A stretch of DNA of 38,551 nucleotides from Gammaproteobacteria bacterium (GTDB taxonomy: Bacteria; Pseudomonadota; Gammaproteobacteria; Pseudomonadales; Pseudomonadaceae). The notes under the pieces were generated by a model. It was not told the DNA's origin and made no database searches. It saw nothing but the letters and a program-made list of their open reading frames with translations. Below, in pieces: positions 1 to 9,433 of the stretch. The stretch lies in the NCBI GenBank assembly GCA_012728315.1, contig JAAYFI010000001.1:1-38551 (forward strand). The letters are read 5' to 3'. Made by a program: the position numbers and the translations under genes. Each line of letters opens with the position of its first letter. Position 1 is the first letter of the stretch.

Positions 1-788
1 GAGTCAGTACGTGCAACGATAACACCGTCGTCAACGCCTAATTCTAGGAACGCGTAACGTACAGCGTTGATTTTCGCTAGGAAGTCAGCGTGAGGAACGG
101 TTACTTTACCGTCCTGGTGACCGCACTGCTTCTCATCAGATACTTGGTTCTCGATCTGAATCGCTGCAGCACCTGCTTCGATCATTTGCTTAGCCATCAA
201 GTAAGTGGCTTCTTCGTTACCGAAACCAGCGTCGATGTCAGCAATGATAGGTACAACGTGAGTTTCGAAGTTTTCGATCTGGTCTAGAATCTTAGCTTCT
301 TCAGCTTTGTCGCCGGCTTTACGTGCTTTGTCTAACGCAGTGAACAGAAGGTCCAGTTCACGGGTATCAGCTTGACGTAAGAAGGTGTACAGCTCTTCGA
401 TCAGGTGAGCAACAGCGTTCTTCTCGTGCATGGACTGGTCAGGCAGTGGACCAAACTCAGAACGCAGAGCAGCAACCATCCAACCTGACAAGTACAGGTA
501 GCGCTTGTTAGTGGTTTTTAAGTGCTTTTTGATCGCGATCATTTTTTGCTGACCGATGAAACCGTGCCAGCAACCCAGTGACTGAGTGTAAACAGATGAG
601 TCGGCATCGTACTCAGCCATGTCTTTACGCATGATGGCTGCAGTGTACTTAGCGATGTCCAGACCTGTTTTGAAACGGTTTTGGATGCGCATACGAGCGG
701 CAGACTCGGGGTTAATTGCGCTCCAGCCACTTCCGGCTTTTTCTTTAAGAGCGGCAATTGCCTTAATTTCGTTTTGATAAGTTGACAT
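1..788 (-). CDS. aceA: Isocitrate lyase, 5' part (runs off the window)
   Basis: This gene encodes the glyoxylate-shunt enzyme that cleaves isocitrate to glyoxylate and succinate. Only the first 262 codons are inside the window; the C-terminal half lies to the left. Reading the minus strand from the ATG at 788 gives a protein starting MSTYQNEIKAIAALKEKAGS. It carries the family's active-site signature KQCGH near residues 220-224 (catalytic Cys at about 222) and the IIADIDAGFGNEEATYL segment before it. The sequence resembles the long (about 530 aa) isocitrate lyase of Pseudomonas rather than the shorter E. coli form. A GAAGGA ribosome-binding site lies six bases before the start. The gene is preceded by a 627-base gene-free region with a predicted promoter and a dyad operator, so it is probably transcribed alone from about position 1186. 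Confidence 0.95.
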   Translation of the reverse strand, partial: MSTYQNEIKAIAALKEKAGSGWSAINPESAARMRIQNRFKTGLDIAKYTAAIMRKDMAEYDADSSVYTQSLGCWHGFIGQQKMIAIKKHLKTTNKRYLYLSGWMVAALRSEFGPLPDQSMHEKNAVAHLIEELYTFLRQADTRELDLLFTALDKARKAGDKAEEAKILDQIENFETHVVPIIADIDAGFGNEEATYLMAKQMIEAGAAAIQIENQVSDEKQCGHQDGKVTVPHADFLAKINAVRYAFLELGVDDGVIVARTD

Positions 789-1192
789 GGTCAATCCTTC
801 AAAGAGTAAAGAGTAGAGTGAGTTTGAGCACCGACTGCCCACACACAACCTGCTATTGCTGGAAGTATTAATTGCGGGTGAGCTTCCGCTGAAGTGCCAG
901 TAATTGACTAGAACGTTAAAATCTTGTTCGGGAGAGGGCGATCAGATAAACAAGGCTGCTACATTAAGCTGTGATATCGTCAACTTAAAATCCGCAAACA
1001 CACCTCACTGTAGTGAGCTATCTGATGCATCAGTGATGCAAACTGCTTCCCCGTCCCTCAGGACAACAACGTACTAGTCGCAACCTCGTCACAGCATCTT
1101 TTGGATGTTGTTAACACAAAACCTCTTAGGAAATACTCTTAAGTAGGCTTTGGAACACCGATTAAAGCGTTCTGGCTAGCGGGAGCGGGGCT

Positions 1193-1221
1193 ATAATGCG
1201 CTTTCGAAACGCGTTCGTCAA
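1193..1221 (-). promoter_or_regulatory. Predicted sigma-70 promoter of aceA
   Basis: Read on the minus strand, TTGACG (1216-1221) and CATTAT (1193-1198) are separated by exactly 17 bases, a good sigma-70 arrangement. It would start transcription near 1186 and leave a leader of about 398 nt before the aceA ATG at 788. The only gene downstream on this strand is aceA. The inverted repeat at 1228-1253 sits six bases upstream of the -35. This is prediction from motif match only. Confidence 0.6.
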
Positions 1222-1227
1222 ATGTTT

Positions 1228-1253
1228 TGTAGTGTTGTTTTATTTTCACTACA
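1228..1253. promoter_or_regulatory. RccR-like long-linker operator upstream of aceA
   Basis: Perfect inverted repeat TGTAGT-N14-ACTACA; the arms extend to seven bases, TGTAGTG/CACTACA. It occupies about -42 to -67 of the predicted aceA start. The same half-sites with the same 14-base linker occur upstream of icd at 9203-9228. RccR, a HexR-like RpiR-family regulator of Pseudomonas that senses KDPG, is known to use a long-linker pseudo-palindrome (about 28 bp) at aceA. Assignment to RccR is inference from half-site and length. Confidence 0.6.
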
Positions 1254-1415
1254 TAAAAACACCCAAGAGATGCTAAATAAATCAAAAAAAATCATTACAA
1301 GCCTAGCTAGGCAATCCGCTTGGCTGTGTGTATCAGTGCGTGAGTGATTAGCATCTCGCTTCAGTTCTTGCGCTGACATCATTAATCAGTAGGTTCTTAG
1401 CGGGATGCGGTTAAG

Positions 1416-2231
1416 TTAATCGATCACTTCAACTTTGATCTGCAGTTGATTGTTTTCTTGCCCTGTCGCGTAGCGTCTTTGCAGAAAACCATCTTGGCGG
1501 TGATTATTATCCTGCTGGCTAGCGCCGACATTAATCCACTCACCTAGACGACCGCTAACGCGACTGGATAAGCTTTGTGTATCAATAGCATCATTGTAGT
1601 GCTGACTGCGTCGATCATTTTGGCTGTTGAGTTCTAATTGTACTTGGTCTCCGTGCACTGTTGCTGTGACATAAAAACCTTGATTGATGGAGCGATATTC
1701 TGTGCGCTCTTGTACTTGGCCGTAAGGTCCATAGTGGATTGTACGTTGCGGGACGCTTTGGCCAATTTGAATCAGCGCAGCGGAGCCTTCTAAGGTTTGA
1801 ATGGTGCGTAAGGCGCCGTCACGATTTTGTGTGTTGTTATGGATAATACGCACATTGTCGCGGCCTTGTTGCTCGCCTTGACCAATCACTATTTCCCCGT
1901 GACGACCGCCAATAGTTGCATCGGTTTGATAGCCGCGCTCGCGGTTGTATTGCTGGCCTTGAGTATCAACGCTAATCAGCAAGCGGCGAGGTTGTGTGTC
2001 AATTTGCTCTAAAACGGCGCGCAGTTCGGCAATTTTGTCGTCACTGGCGTTAACAATAAGCTGATTGCCGTAGGCGGTGGCACGGCCTTGTTCACCTAGA
2101 ACGGACTGCACCACAGGCAGAATATCCTGCGCCATGCGAAAGTTAAGCTGAATCACTTCGCTGGCAGCCTGCGCCAATAAACAGTTGAAGGCTAGGGCGA
2201 TAGCAGTGCACAAGCGGATGACCAGGCTCAT
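1416..2231 (-). CDS. Secretin N-domain (STN/NolW-like) periplasmic protein
   Basis: This 271-residue protein has an N-terminal signal peptide (hydrophobic stretch ending ...LLAQA, cleavage near residue 22). It is followed by a short domain of secretin-N type (about 24-80), recognisable from the VIQLNFRMAQDILPVVQSVL region and the following INASD-like strand. The remainder is rich in Q, N, R and G, and has no secretin beta-barrel, so it is not itself an outer-membrane pore. Similar orphan secretin-N proteins occur near purB in pseudomonads; their function is not known to me. The start ATG overlaps the stop of the upstream gene by four bases (ATGA), so the two are translationally coupled. It is the last gene of the roxA-GNAT-PLD-like run. 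Confidence 0.75.
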   Translation of the reverse strand: MSLVIRLCTAIALAFNCLLAQAASEVIQLNFRMAQDILPVVQSVLGEQGRATAYGNQLIVNASDDKIAELRAVLEQIDTQPRRLLISVDTQGQQYNRERGYQTDATIGGRHGEIVIGQGEQQGRDNVRIIHNNTQNRDGALRTIQTLEGSAALIQIGQSVPQRTIHYGPYGQVQERTEYRSINQGFYVTATVHGDQVQLELNSQNDRRSQHYNDAIDTQSLSSRVSGRLGEWINVGASQQDNNHRQDGFLQRRYATGQENNQLQIKVEVID

Positions 2232-2866
2232 AGGGGCATACTCCGTAAATTGATATCAGCGCGGCTGACATCCCACATGGCGTTAAACAGGCGCAGGTTT
2301 TGTAGTGCGCGTGCTGGATCGTGGTAATAGACCATTCCTGTCTGCAATTGCTGGGCTTGACGTACGAGTAATCCGCAGTCATCAGCGCTTAACCAGAAGT
2401 CTTGCGCGTAGGCGTGATCAAGATTGACTGTGCGAATATGGCAGCGGCTGCTTAAGCGCTGACTTAAAGCAAGCAGTCGATGGCCTTCACGGCTGATTCT
2501 TGAGCTGTCGTGCAACAGAATGCGCAATGAGTTGCGCGGGTTAGAGAGTAGCAGTTGCGTGCAGGCGTGTTGGATACAAGAGTGGTTATACAGCCAAGGC
2601 TCCAGATCACTAGAGTAGATGCAGAGGTTGTGCTGTGCTTGCTGGATGAGAGCCAGAGTATGGCTGCGCAAGCTGGCTATGCCTGAAATTCTCAGCGGCT
2701 GAGTATTCTGTCTAGGCTGTTGTGCAGCCGGTTGCCAGGCAGTGGCTGGGCGGCTGTTGTCAGGGTTGTAAATGCTGAATGAGCCCTGCGCAACAAACTC
2801 GATCGCCGGTAATTCGCAGGCTGGCTGATCATCGAGTCTGGGCTCTGGTGCGCTGGGCTTGTGCAT
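2228..2866 (-). CDS. PLD-like/DUF7931-type protein of unknown function
   Basis: A soluble 212-residue protein without signal peptide or membrane segment. The middle (about residues 60-190) reads like a phospholipase-D-fold domain: repeated helices with IYSSDLEPWLYNH and LRILLHDSSRI segments, then FWLSADDCGLLVR. I cannot see a complete HxKxxxxD catalytic motif, so enzymatic activity is doubtful. I chose the ATG at 2866 because it has an AGG Shine-Dalgarno at proper distance; a TTG two codons earlier would leave no room for one. It sits between the GNAT gene (18 bases upstream) and the secretin-N gene (ATGA overlap), so all are probably one transcript. Pseudomonas genomes carry a similar protein at this place. 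Confidence 0.65.
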   Translation of the reverse strand: MHKPSAPEPRLDDQPACELPAIEFVAQGSFSIYNPDNSRPATAWQPAAQQPRQNTQPLRISGIASLRSHTLALIQQAQHNLCIYSSDLEPWLYNHSCIQHACTQLLLSNPRNSLRILLHDSSRISREGHRLLALSQRLSSRCHIRTVNLDHAYAQDFWLSADDCGLLVRQAQQLQTGMVYYHDPARALQNLRLFNAMWDVSRADINLRSMPL

Positions 2867-2885
2867 AGTCAAACCTATTTAAGTG

Positions 2886-3307
2886 TTATTCGCTGTTACG
2901 CAGCATATCAATATGTGGGATACCTGCTTCGAGAAACTCATCGCTAACGGCCGTAAAGCCTAAGCGCTCATAAAAACCAGCAGCATGCACCTGTGCGGTT
3001 AAAACCTGTTGTTTGAGGCCTAAACGTTCAGCTTCTTTAACGGCGGCCATAAGCAGTTTTTCGCCGATATGCAAGCCGCGCCAGTCTTTTAACACAGACA
3101 CACGACCAATGCAGCCATCGGCTAAAAGTCGTGCGGTGCCGACAGCAAAATCACCTTCATAGGCAAGAAAATGAGTGGCTGTCGCATCATCACTGTCCCA
3201 TTCTTGCTCAGGGCTGACACCTTGCTCTTGGATAAAAACACTTTCACGAATACGGCGTAAATCAGCATTGTCTTTATGCCAATCAGCGATGCGAATTTGC
3301 AGGTCAT
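2886..3307 (-). CDS. GNAT-family N-acetyltransferase
   Basis: A 140-residue acetyltransferase of the GNAT (ElaA/YhbS-like) type that would transfer acetyl from acetyl-CoA to an unidentified amine. The acetyl-CoA loop is visible as RVSVLKDWRGLHIGEKLL (about residues 74-91), and the C-terminal AGFYERLGF is typical of the fold. The start ATG at 3307 overlaps the end of roxA by four bases, with a GGAG Shine-Dalgarno just before; a longer reading frame from 3374 would run deep inside roxA and is unlikely. Coupling to roxA suggests a shared transcript, but not necessarily a shared target. Confidence 0.85.
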
Positions 3308-4488
3308 TCATCGAGACACTCCAAGCTTCCTTGTTTAACCAGCTCACAGAGCAACGTGGTTGCTTCTGGATCATTGAGCCAAGGCTGTAAATTATCTATG
3401 TGCATAGCATCTGCGTTACACAGTAGGTTGAGCAATTGCACTAAATGCTCACTTAAAATGCGGCTGTTACCACTGACAAAAAATACTACAGCAGGTTCAG
3501 TGTCAAGCTGCATATGACTCCAGGCTAAGCGCGCGGTAGGGTTGCGGGTAAATACCGCACCGTCATGCAGGGCTTGGATTAAATCATCAGCACTGATTTC
3601 GCTGCCAACCAAGAGTTCGGGGTAGCGTGGCTCAGTCATATATTGGCCAAACCATGTCAGTAGCATGCGGTCATCATTTAACTGCTCGTTAAGCAGTTGA
3701 CGTAAGCGCTGAATATCCTCCTGACGAATATAGCTTGGATCACTGGCAGGGGACATATCGGCATCGGTATAGCGTTGCTCGTCAGGTAAAAAACGCGCAA
3801 CAAAATCAGCGTAATGGCTGACTACTTCAGCGGTTGAGGGGGCGCGAAAGCCGACAGACCATGTCATGCAGTCGGTTTGCGCAATACCCCAGTGCGCGAG
3901 GCGCGGGGGTAAATAGAGCATATCGCCGGGTTCTAACAGCCATTCGTCTGTTTGCTTAAAGTCATCTAAGATGCGTAAGTCGGGATGTTTAAGCAGTAGG
4001 CTTTCGTTGTCGCACGTTTGTCCGACTTTCCACAGACGTTGGCCTTCGGCTTGTAATAAAAACACATCATAGTTGTCGTAATGGGGGCCAACGCTACCAC
4101 CAGGTACAGCAAAGCTGATCATAACGTCATCAATACGCCAGTTGGGCAGAAACTTAAAGTGCTCTAGAACCTCTGCGACCTCAGGACTGAACTGATCAAC
4201 AGCTTGCACGAGAAGTGTCCAGTCGCGCTCAGGCAGGGTGCTATAAACATCTTCGGTAAATGGCCCGTTACGCAGCTGCCAAGGCGTTTCGCCGTGCTCA
4301 AGCACGATGCGCGACTCAACCAGATCTTCCAGTGATAGGCCGGCTAGATCATTACCGTCGAGAGGGCTGACAAAATCAGGAAAAGCTTGGCGGATCAATA
4401 GCGGCTTTTTCTGCCAGTAGTCGCGCATAAAAACCTTGGCGCTGATCCCACCTAAGACTTCAAGTGGTGTATCAAAAGAGCTAGACAA
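3304..4488 (-). CDS. roxA: 50S ribosomal protein L16 arginine hydroxylase (JmjC/cupin oxygenase, YcfD-like)
   Basis: A 394-residue 2-oxoglutarate/Fe(II) oxygenase of the ribosomal oxygenase family. In E. coli the homologue YcfD/RoxA hydroxylates an arginine of ribosomal protein L16. The iron-binding triad is visible: His136 and Asp138 in GPHYDNYDVFLLQ, and His199 in PPRLAHWGIA. The cupin core spans about residues 90-215, followed by the helical dimerisation and winged-helix-like C-terminal part; length matches the family. It lies downstream of purB, separated by a terminator (4515-4543), so it probably has its own promoter. It is translationally coupled to the GNAT gene. Confidence 0.9.
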   Translation of the reverse strand: MSSSFDTPLEVLGGISAKVFMRDYWQKKPLLIRQAFPDFVSPLDGNDLAGLSLEDLVESRIVLEHGETPWQLRNGPFTEDVYSTLPERDWTLLVQAVDQFSPEVAEVLEHFKFLPNWRIDDVMISFAVPGGSVGPHYDNYDVFLLQAEGQRLWKVGQTCDNESLLLKHPDLRILDDFKQTDEWLLEPGDMLYLPPRLAHWGIAQTDCMTWSVGFRAPSTAEVVSHYADFVARFLPDEQRYTDADMSPASDPSYIRQEDIQRLRQLLNEQLNDDRMLLTWFGQYMTEPRYPELLVGSEISADDLIQALHDGAVFTRNPTARLAWSHMQLDTEPAVVFFVSGNSRILSEHLVQLLNLLCNADAMHIDNLQPWLNDPEATTLLCELVKQGSLECLDE

Positions 4489-4514
4489 GTGATTGATTCC
4501 GAAATAAACACTGA

Positions 4515-4543
4515 TAATAAAACGCCCGGTTTGGCCCGGGCGT
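4515..4543 (-). terminator. Rho-independent terminator after purB
   Basis: Stem ACGCCCGG/CCGGGCGT (4522-4529 with 4536-4543) with a six-base loop. On the minus strand it is followed by TTTTATTAT. It closes the purB transcript 18 bases after the stop codon and separates it from roxA. Confidence 0.85.
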
Positions 4544-4561
4544 CAAAGCATATAAGTTGCG

Positions 4562-5980
<1,419 letters not shown>

Positions 5981-5998
5981 TCAAGTACAGGCTAGATT

Positions 5999-6856
5999 TC
6001 AGTGTTTGCGCCAGAGTACTGCCAATAAGCTGGCGGTAAAAATCAGTATGGCGCCTAGAATCGAGGTTGAGTCGGGCACTTCGTCCCACAGTATCAGTGA
6101 GAATACGCCTGCAAACACAATGGCTAAATAGGCGACAGGACCTATTAATCCGGGCGGCGCAAGCGAATAGGCGCGCGACATGACAATTTGCGCGAAGGCA
6201 GCCAGTAGCCCAGCTGCACATAATAAAATGATTTGTTCGCTACTCAGAGGTTGCCAAGCCCAGAGCAGCGGAACGGCAGAGATGAGGCTGCTAAAAAAAG
6301 CAAAGTAGAACACCATCCGATAGGCCGGTTCAGTGTCGCTCATTTCACGAATAGAAACGAAAGCTGTCGCTGCTAATAAGCTGGCCGCCAGGCCGACTAA
6401 AGAAAGGCTGCTAAAAATAGCATTGCTGGGTTTGGCGACTAAAATGACGCCTACTAAACCTAGAGCCGAGAAGGCTAGCATGCGTTTGGTGAGAGGCTCT
6501 TTCAGCCACAGATAAGCAATGATTGGCGTAAACACTGGGGCTGAATACGTGAACAGCATGGCGTCAGCTAAAGGCAGATGGGCAATTGCGTAAAAGAAGC
6601 AGTACATGGCTGCTAAACCATAACTGGTACGCAGCAGATGAGATTTTAAGCGTTGGGTTTTAAAAGGCTGCAGGCCCTTATTGAGCAGTAGAGGTAAAAA
6701 GAACACAACACCAACAAGGTTTCTAAAAAAAACAATGTTTTCATTGTTAACCGTGGCAGATGCTTCCCGAATCACTACGCCCATACATGAAAAGAGTAAG
6801 GCTGAAAGAGCCAGTAAAGCAGCGCCTTGTACGGGGCGCAGGCTGCGTTCACTCAT
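5999..6856 (-). CDS. EamA/DMT-family inner-membrane transporter
   Basis: A 285-residue integral membrane protein with about ten hydrophobic helices and two EamA repeats, characteristic of drug/metabolite transporters. The first repeat includes the motif [20 protein letters not shown] and the second ends with [19 protein letters not shown]. The substrate cannot be told from sequence; relatives export amino acids or other small metabolites. I chose the ATG at 6856 because it overlaps the hflD stop by four bases (ATGA). The longer frame starting at 6937 would lie inside hflD. It is therefore probably co-translated with hflD. Confidence 0.85.
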   Translation of the reverse strand: MSERSLRPVQGAALLALSALLFSCMGVVIREASATVNNENIVFFRNLVGVVFFLPLLLNKGLQPFKTQRLKSHLLRTSYGLAAMYCFFYAIAHLPLADAMLFTYSAPVFTPIIAYLWLKEPLTKRMLAFSALGLVGVILVAKPSNAIFSSLSLVGLAASLLAATAFVSIREMSDTEPAYRMVFYFAFFSSLISAVPLLWAWQPLSSEQIILLCAAGLLAAFAQIVMSRAYSLAPPGLIGPVAYLAIVFAGVFSLILWDEVPDSTSILGAILIFTASLLAVLWRKH

Positions 6857-7470
6857 AGATTGCGGGCGCGCAACTGATCGAGCATGCTGCCGCGTTTTGT
6901 TAGCAAGTGCCAGCGTCGGCCGCCGAGTTGGCGCCACAGGCGTGCTGAGCGAATGCCGGCAAATAACAAGGCGCGAACTTTGGCAGCCGTGGCGTCTTGC
7001 TGTAAGAAGCGCATATCACCGTGAACTTGAATGCGCTGCTTAAAGGTGCTGATGGTGTCTTGATATAGAGCGGCACACGAAGCCGTAACATTGTCGCTAG
7101 CTAAGCCGTAGAGCTCGACTTGTTGTTCGATTTTGGGCAGACGCAGGCTGGCAATTTCAAGCAAGTCTTCACGGCGGGCAAATTGGCGTTCTAGGCTAAG
7201 CATGGATACCACATAGCGCAAGCTTTCGCGGGGTAAGTTGGCGGTGTCGCGTTCTAATACCGACAGCAATAGCTTGTAACCTTCGCGCAATCCTAAATCA
7301 TCACCACCATAGACATCTAGAGTGCTCTCAGGGTTGCGTACCAGTAAGGTTTTCAGCATATATGTTAAAGCAGCGTCGCTCACTTGCCCTGTGTGAGCAA
7401 GTTTGTTAACGAGCGCTGCGGCTTGGAATACGCCAGCTAATGCTGTGATTTGTTCTTGAAGTGGAGTCAT
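6853..7470 (-). CDS. hflD: High frequency lysogenization protein HflD homologue
   Basis: A 205-residue, mostly helical protein of the HflD family. In E. coli HflD is a membrane-associated protein that binds the lambda CII activator; its normal role in other bacteria is unclear. The N-terminal [20 protein letters not shown] and the central [13 protein letters not shown] segment are typical. It overlaps the end of mnmA by four bases and is itself overlapped by the EamA gene, so mnmA-hflD-eamA reads as one operon. The mnmA-hflD-purB order is conserved widely in gammaproteobacteria, which supports the identification. Confidence 0.88.
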   Translation of the reverse strand: MTPLQEQITALAGVFQAAALVNKLAHTGQVSDAALTYMLKTLLVRNPESTLDVYGGDDLGLREGYKLLLSVLERDTANLPRESLRYVVSMLSLERQFARREDLLEIASLRLPKIEQQVELYGLASDNVTASCAALYQDTISTFKQRIQVHGDMRFLQQDATAAKVRALLFAGIRSARLWRQLGGRRWHLLTKRGSMLDQLRARNL

Positions 7471-8585
7471 GGTCGTTGAATGCTCTCATCCCACGGGGTT
7501 GTGGCTTCAATTACTCCGCCACCGAGGCAGACCTCGCCAGCGTAAAATACAATGGATTGCCCTAAGGTCACTGCGCGTTGCGGTTGCTCAAAGGTGACTA
7601 AGTAACCGTCATCGGTTAATCGAATACTGCAGGCTTGATCACTTTGACGGTAGCGTACTTTGGCGCTGAGGTTGGTGAGCGCGTTCAGGTCGATAGGGTT
7701 AATCCAGTTCACATCACGGGTGATCAGTGCGCGCGAAAATAACCAAGGATGATCATTGCCTTGACCCACAATCAGCACATTGCGCGATAAGTCTTTGGCC
7801 AGCACATACCAGGCTTCCTCACTGGCGTTTTTTAAACCACCAATACCTAAGCCCTGGCGTTGACCGATGGTGTGATACATCAAGCCGTTATGTTGGCCGA
7901 GGGCTGTACCATCAGTGGTTTCAATGACCCCGGGTTGTGCGGGTAAATATTGCTTTAGGAAGTCGGTGAAACGGCGCTCACCAATAAAGCAGATACCAGT
8001 TGAGTCTTTTTTCTTTGCGGTAACCAAGCCATGTTGCTCAGCCAGTGCGCGGACGACCGGCTTCTCATACTCGCCAACAGGGAAGAGGGTTTTGTGGATT
8101 TGTGCCCCGCCCACTGCGTGTAAAAAGTAGCTTTGGTCTTTGTTGTTATCGATCCCTTTAAGCAGTTCGCTGGTGCCGTTTAAAGCGCGGCGACGCACAT
8201 AGTGACCCGTGGCGATTAGGTCAGCACCGAGTTGTTCTGCGTAGTCAAGAAAGGCTTTAAATTTAATTTCACGGTTGCACAGAATATCGGGATTGGGCGT
8301 GCGACCGGCTTTGTATTCTTGGAGGAAATGCTCGAAGACATTATCCCAGTATTCAGCCGCAAAATTGGCGGTATGCAGCTTGATGCCGAGTGCGTTGCAG
8401 ACGGCTTGAGCATCTGCCAGATCTTCTTTAGCTGTGCAGTATTCAGTGCCGTCGTCTTCCTCCCAGTTTTTCATAAACAAGCCTTCCACCTGGTAGCCTT
8501 GCTGAATCAACAGTAAAGCAGCAACAGAAGAGTCAACACCGCCGGACATGCCGACAATTACGCGAGTTTTAGCGGGAGTATGCAT
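7467..8585 (-). CDS. mnmA: tRNA-specific 2-thiouridylase MnmA
   Basis: This enzyme adds sulfur to U34 of the Lys, Glu and Gln tRNAs, taking it from the TusABCDE relay. The 372-residue protein shows the ATP-binding PP-loop GMSGGVDSS at residues 12-20. The two catalytic cysteines are Cys103 ([11 protein letters not shown]) and Cys199 ([12 protein letters not shown]), the same spacing as in E. coli. The insertion [15 protein letters not shown] after FMKNWEEDD is normal for this family. The start ATG has no strong Shine-Dalgarno, but the N-terminal length matches relatives. It is first in the mnmA-hflD-eamA run. Confidence 0.96.
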   Translation of the reverse strand: MHTPAKTRVIVGMSGGVDSSVAALLLIQQGYQVEGLFMKNWEEDDGTEYCTAKEDLADAQAVCNALGIKLHTANFAAEYWDNVFEHFLQEYKAGRTPNPDILCNREIKFKAFLDYAEQLGADLIATGHYVRRRALNGTSELLKGIDNNKDQSYFLHAVGGAQIHKTLFPVGEYEKPVVRALAEQHGLVTAKKKDSTGICFIGERRFTDFLKQYLPAQPGVIETTDGTALGQHNGLMYHTIGQRQGLGIGGLKNASEEAWYVLAKDLSRNVLIVGQGNDHPWLFSRALITRDVNWINPIDLNALTNLSAKVRYRQSDQACSIRLTDDGYLVTFEQPQRAVTLGQSIVFYAGEVCLGGGVIEATTPWDESIQRP

Positions 8586-8663
8586 GGCAATTGAACTAAG
8601 CTAATTAAAGAAAAAGATTCTAGCAGATTCAGCGCTGTCTAGGGAGGGTAGTGCGGGTTGCTG

Positions 8664-9107
8664 CTAGTTTTTAAATACATCCAAAGAAAAACGTGCACCG
8701 TTTAAATAATCATCAACACTGCGTAACACCATAGGGCTGCGCCATGAATCACGCTGCGCCAGCAGCTCGTCACGGGTCAACCAGACCGGCGCGATAATTC
8801 CATCATCGAGCGGGTAGTCGGTACGTTGCGCTAAAGGCCGCCCAGCAAAGCAGACACGTTGATAGGTGATATTGTTGCTCGGTGCTTTGTACAAATAGAT
8901 ACCAATCAAGTGAGAAATCTCAATATCCCAGCCGGTTTCTTCTAAAGTTTCACGAATTGCCGCTTGAATTAGACTTTCGTCCATTTCTAAGTGCCCTGCA
9001 GGCTGGTTTAATACAATACGTTTTTCAGCATGCTCTTTAACGAATAAAAAACGTCCATCTTTTTCGATGATCGTGGCCACGGTGATGTGCGGAGTAAAGC
9101 GTGTCAT
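8664..9107 (-). CDS. Nudix hydrolase (NudJ-like phosphatase)
   Basis: A 147-residue Nudix enzyme. The Nudix box is complete: GHLEMDESLIQAAIRETLEE followed by TGW, at about residues 38-60, providing the metal-binding glutamates. Placement just upstream of mnmA on the same strand, with about 78 bases between, is the same as that of the nudJ (thiamin pyrimidine pyrophosphate/diphosphate phosphatase) gene in many gammaproteobacteria. A NudJ role is therefore likely, but not proven by sequence. The gene is divergent from icd across a 326-base regulatory region. Confidence 0.88.
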   Translation of the reverse strand: MTRFTPHITVATIIEKDGRFLFVKEHAEKRIVLNQPAGHLEMDESLIQAAIRETLEETGWDIEISHLIGIYLYKAPSNNITYQRVCFAGRPLAQRTDYPLDDGIIAPVWLTRDELLAQRDSWRSPMVLRSVDDYLNGARFSLDVFKN

Positions 9108-9202
9108 AAGTAACCCCTAGCAAATGGTTTACAAGGTTCAGATTATCGGCGCATATTTGTGTAAGATGTTCGAGATTGCACGATGTTAGATGTCTAAGTA
9201 CC

Positions 9203-9228
9203 TGTAGTGAATGAATAGTTTGACTACA
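9203..9228. promoter_or_regulatory. RccR-like long-linker operator upstream of icd
   Basis: Inverted repeat TGTAGT-N14-ACTACA; the arms extend to CTGTAGT/ACTACAG. Half-sites and linker length are identical to those in front of aceA (1228-1253). It lies about -43 to -68 from the predicted icd start of transcription, essentially the same geometry as at aceA. It could also affect the divergent Nudix-mnmA genes. Assignment to RccR is inference. Confidence 0.55.
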
Positions 9229-9258
9229 GTAATCTATTCGGCGATTGTTTAAAGAGTG

Positions 9259-9264
9259 TATGAT
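9259..9264 (+). promoter_or_regulatory. Possible -10 element of icd
   Basis: TATGAT at 9259-9264 lies about 170 bases before the icd start. No good -35 is present at 17-18 bases upstream (ATTCGG region), which would fit a promoter that depends on a factor bound at the neighbouring dyad. Weak evidence on its own. Confidence 0.35.
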
Positions 9265-9307
9265 ACGCGCTGCACAGACTGTGCCAAAGTGCTAAAAGCG
9301 CTAAGGC

Positions 9308-9330
9308 AAGTCACAAAGCCTATGTGACTT
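9308..9330. other. Hairpin in the icd leader
   Basis: Perfect eight-base inverted repeat AAGTCACA/TGTGACTT (9308-9315 and 9323-9330) with a seven-base loop, followed by an A/T-rich run. It falls in the predicted 5' leader of icd, about 100 bases before the start codon. It might be an RNA hairpin or a protein site. The half-site orientation is opposite to a CRP/Vfr box. Confidence 0.4.
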
Positions 9331-9433
9331 ATTTTAAATACAGAGGTCATATAGGCCTATTAAGATTGAATTATCGCTGTCAGGCCACACGCGTGACAGA
9401 CTTTTAAAGACCACGTAAATGACGGAGTCCAGC

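Larger units (their letters stand above)
789..1415. other. Gene-free region between the secretin-N gene and aceA
   Basis: About 627 bases without a credible gene. It holds the predicted aceA promoter and dyad operator (1193-1253) and a long aceA leader. In the leader I see a 12-base palindrome CTGATGCATCAG (1022-1033) and a small hairpin CTCAC-TGTA-GTGAG (1005-1018). Towards the secretin gene there is a palindrome GCCTAGCTAGGC (1301-1312) followed, on the minus strand, by eight T residues (positions 1284-1291). That could be a weak terminator for the upstream operon, although the stem and T-run are not well spaced. Confidence 0.5.

Noticed and set aside
1192-1197. TATAAT on the plus strand, seeming to be a rightward promoter
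   Set aside because: No acceptable -35 lies 16-18 bases upstream and there is no gene to the right on that strand. Shifted by one base, the same bases form the -10 of a much better minus-strand promoter toward aceA.
1228-1253. Inverted repeat as a transcription terminator
   Set aside because: The 12-base loop and the absence of a T-run on either side make termination unlikely, while the exact half-sites recur at icd, favouring an operator.
9308-9330. CRP/Vfr site upstream of icd
   Set aside because: The half-sites run TCACA...TGTGA with a seven-base centre, the inverse of the TGTGA-N6-TCACA consensus.
9419-9433. Upstream ATG as the icd start
   Set aside because: It lacks a Shine-Dalgarno; the GGAG needed for the ATG at 9434 falls inside these codons, and known Icd proteins begin MGYQ-like.
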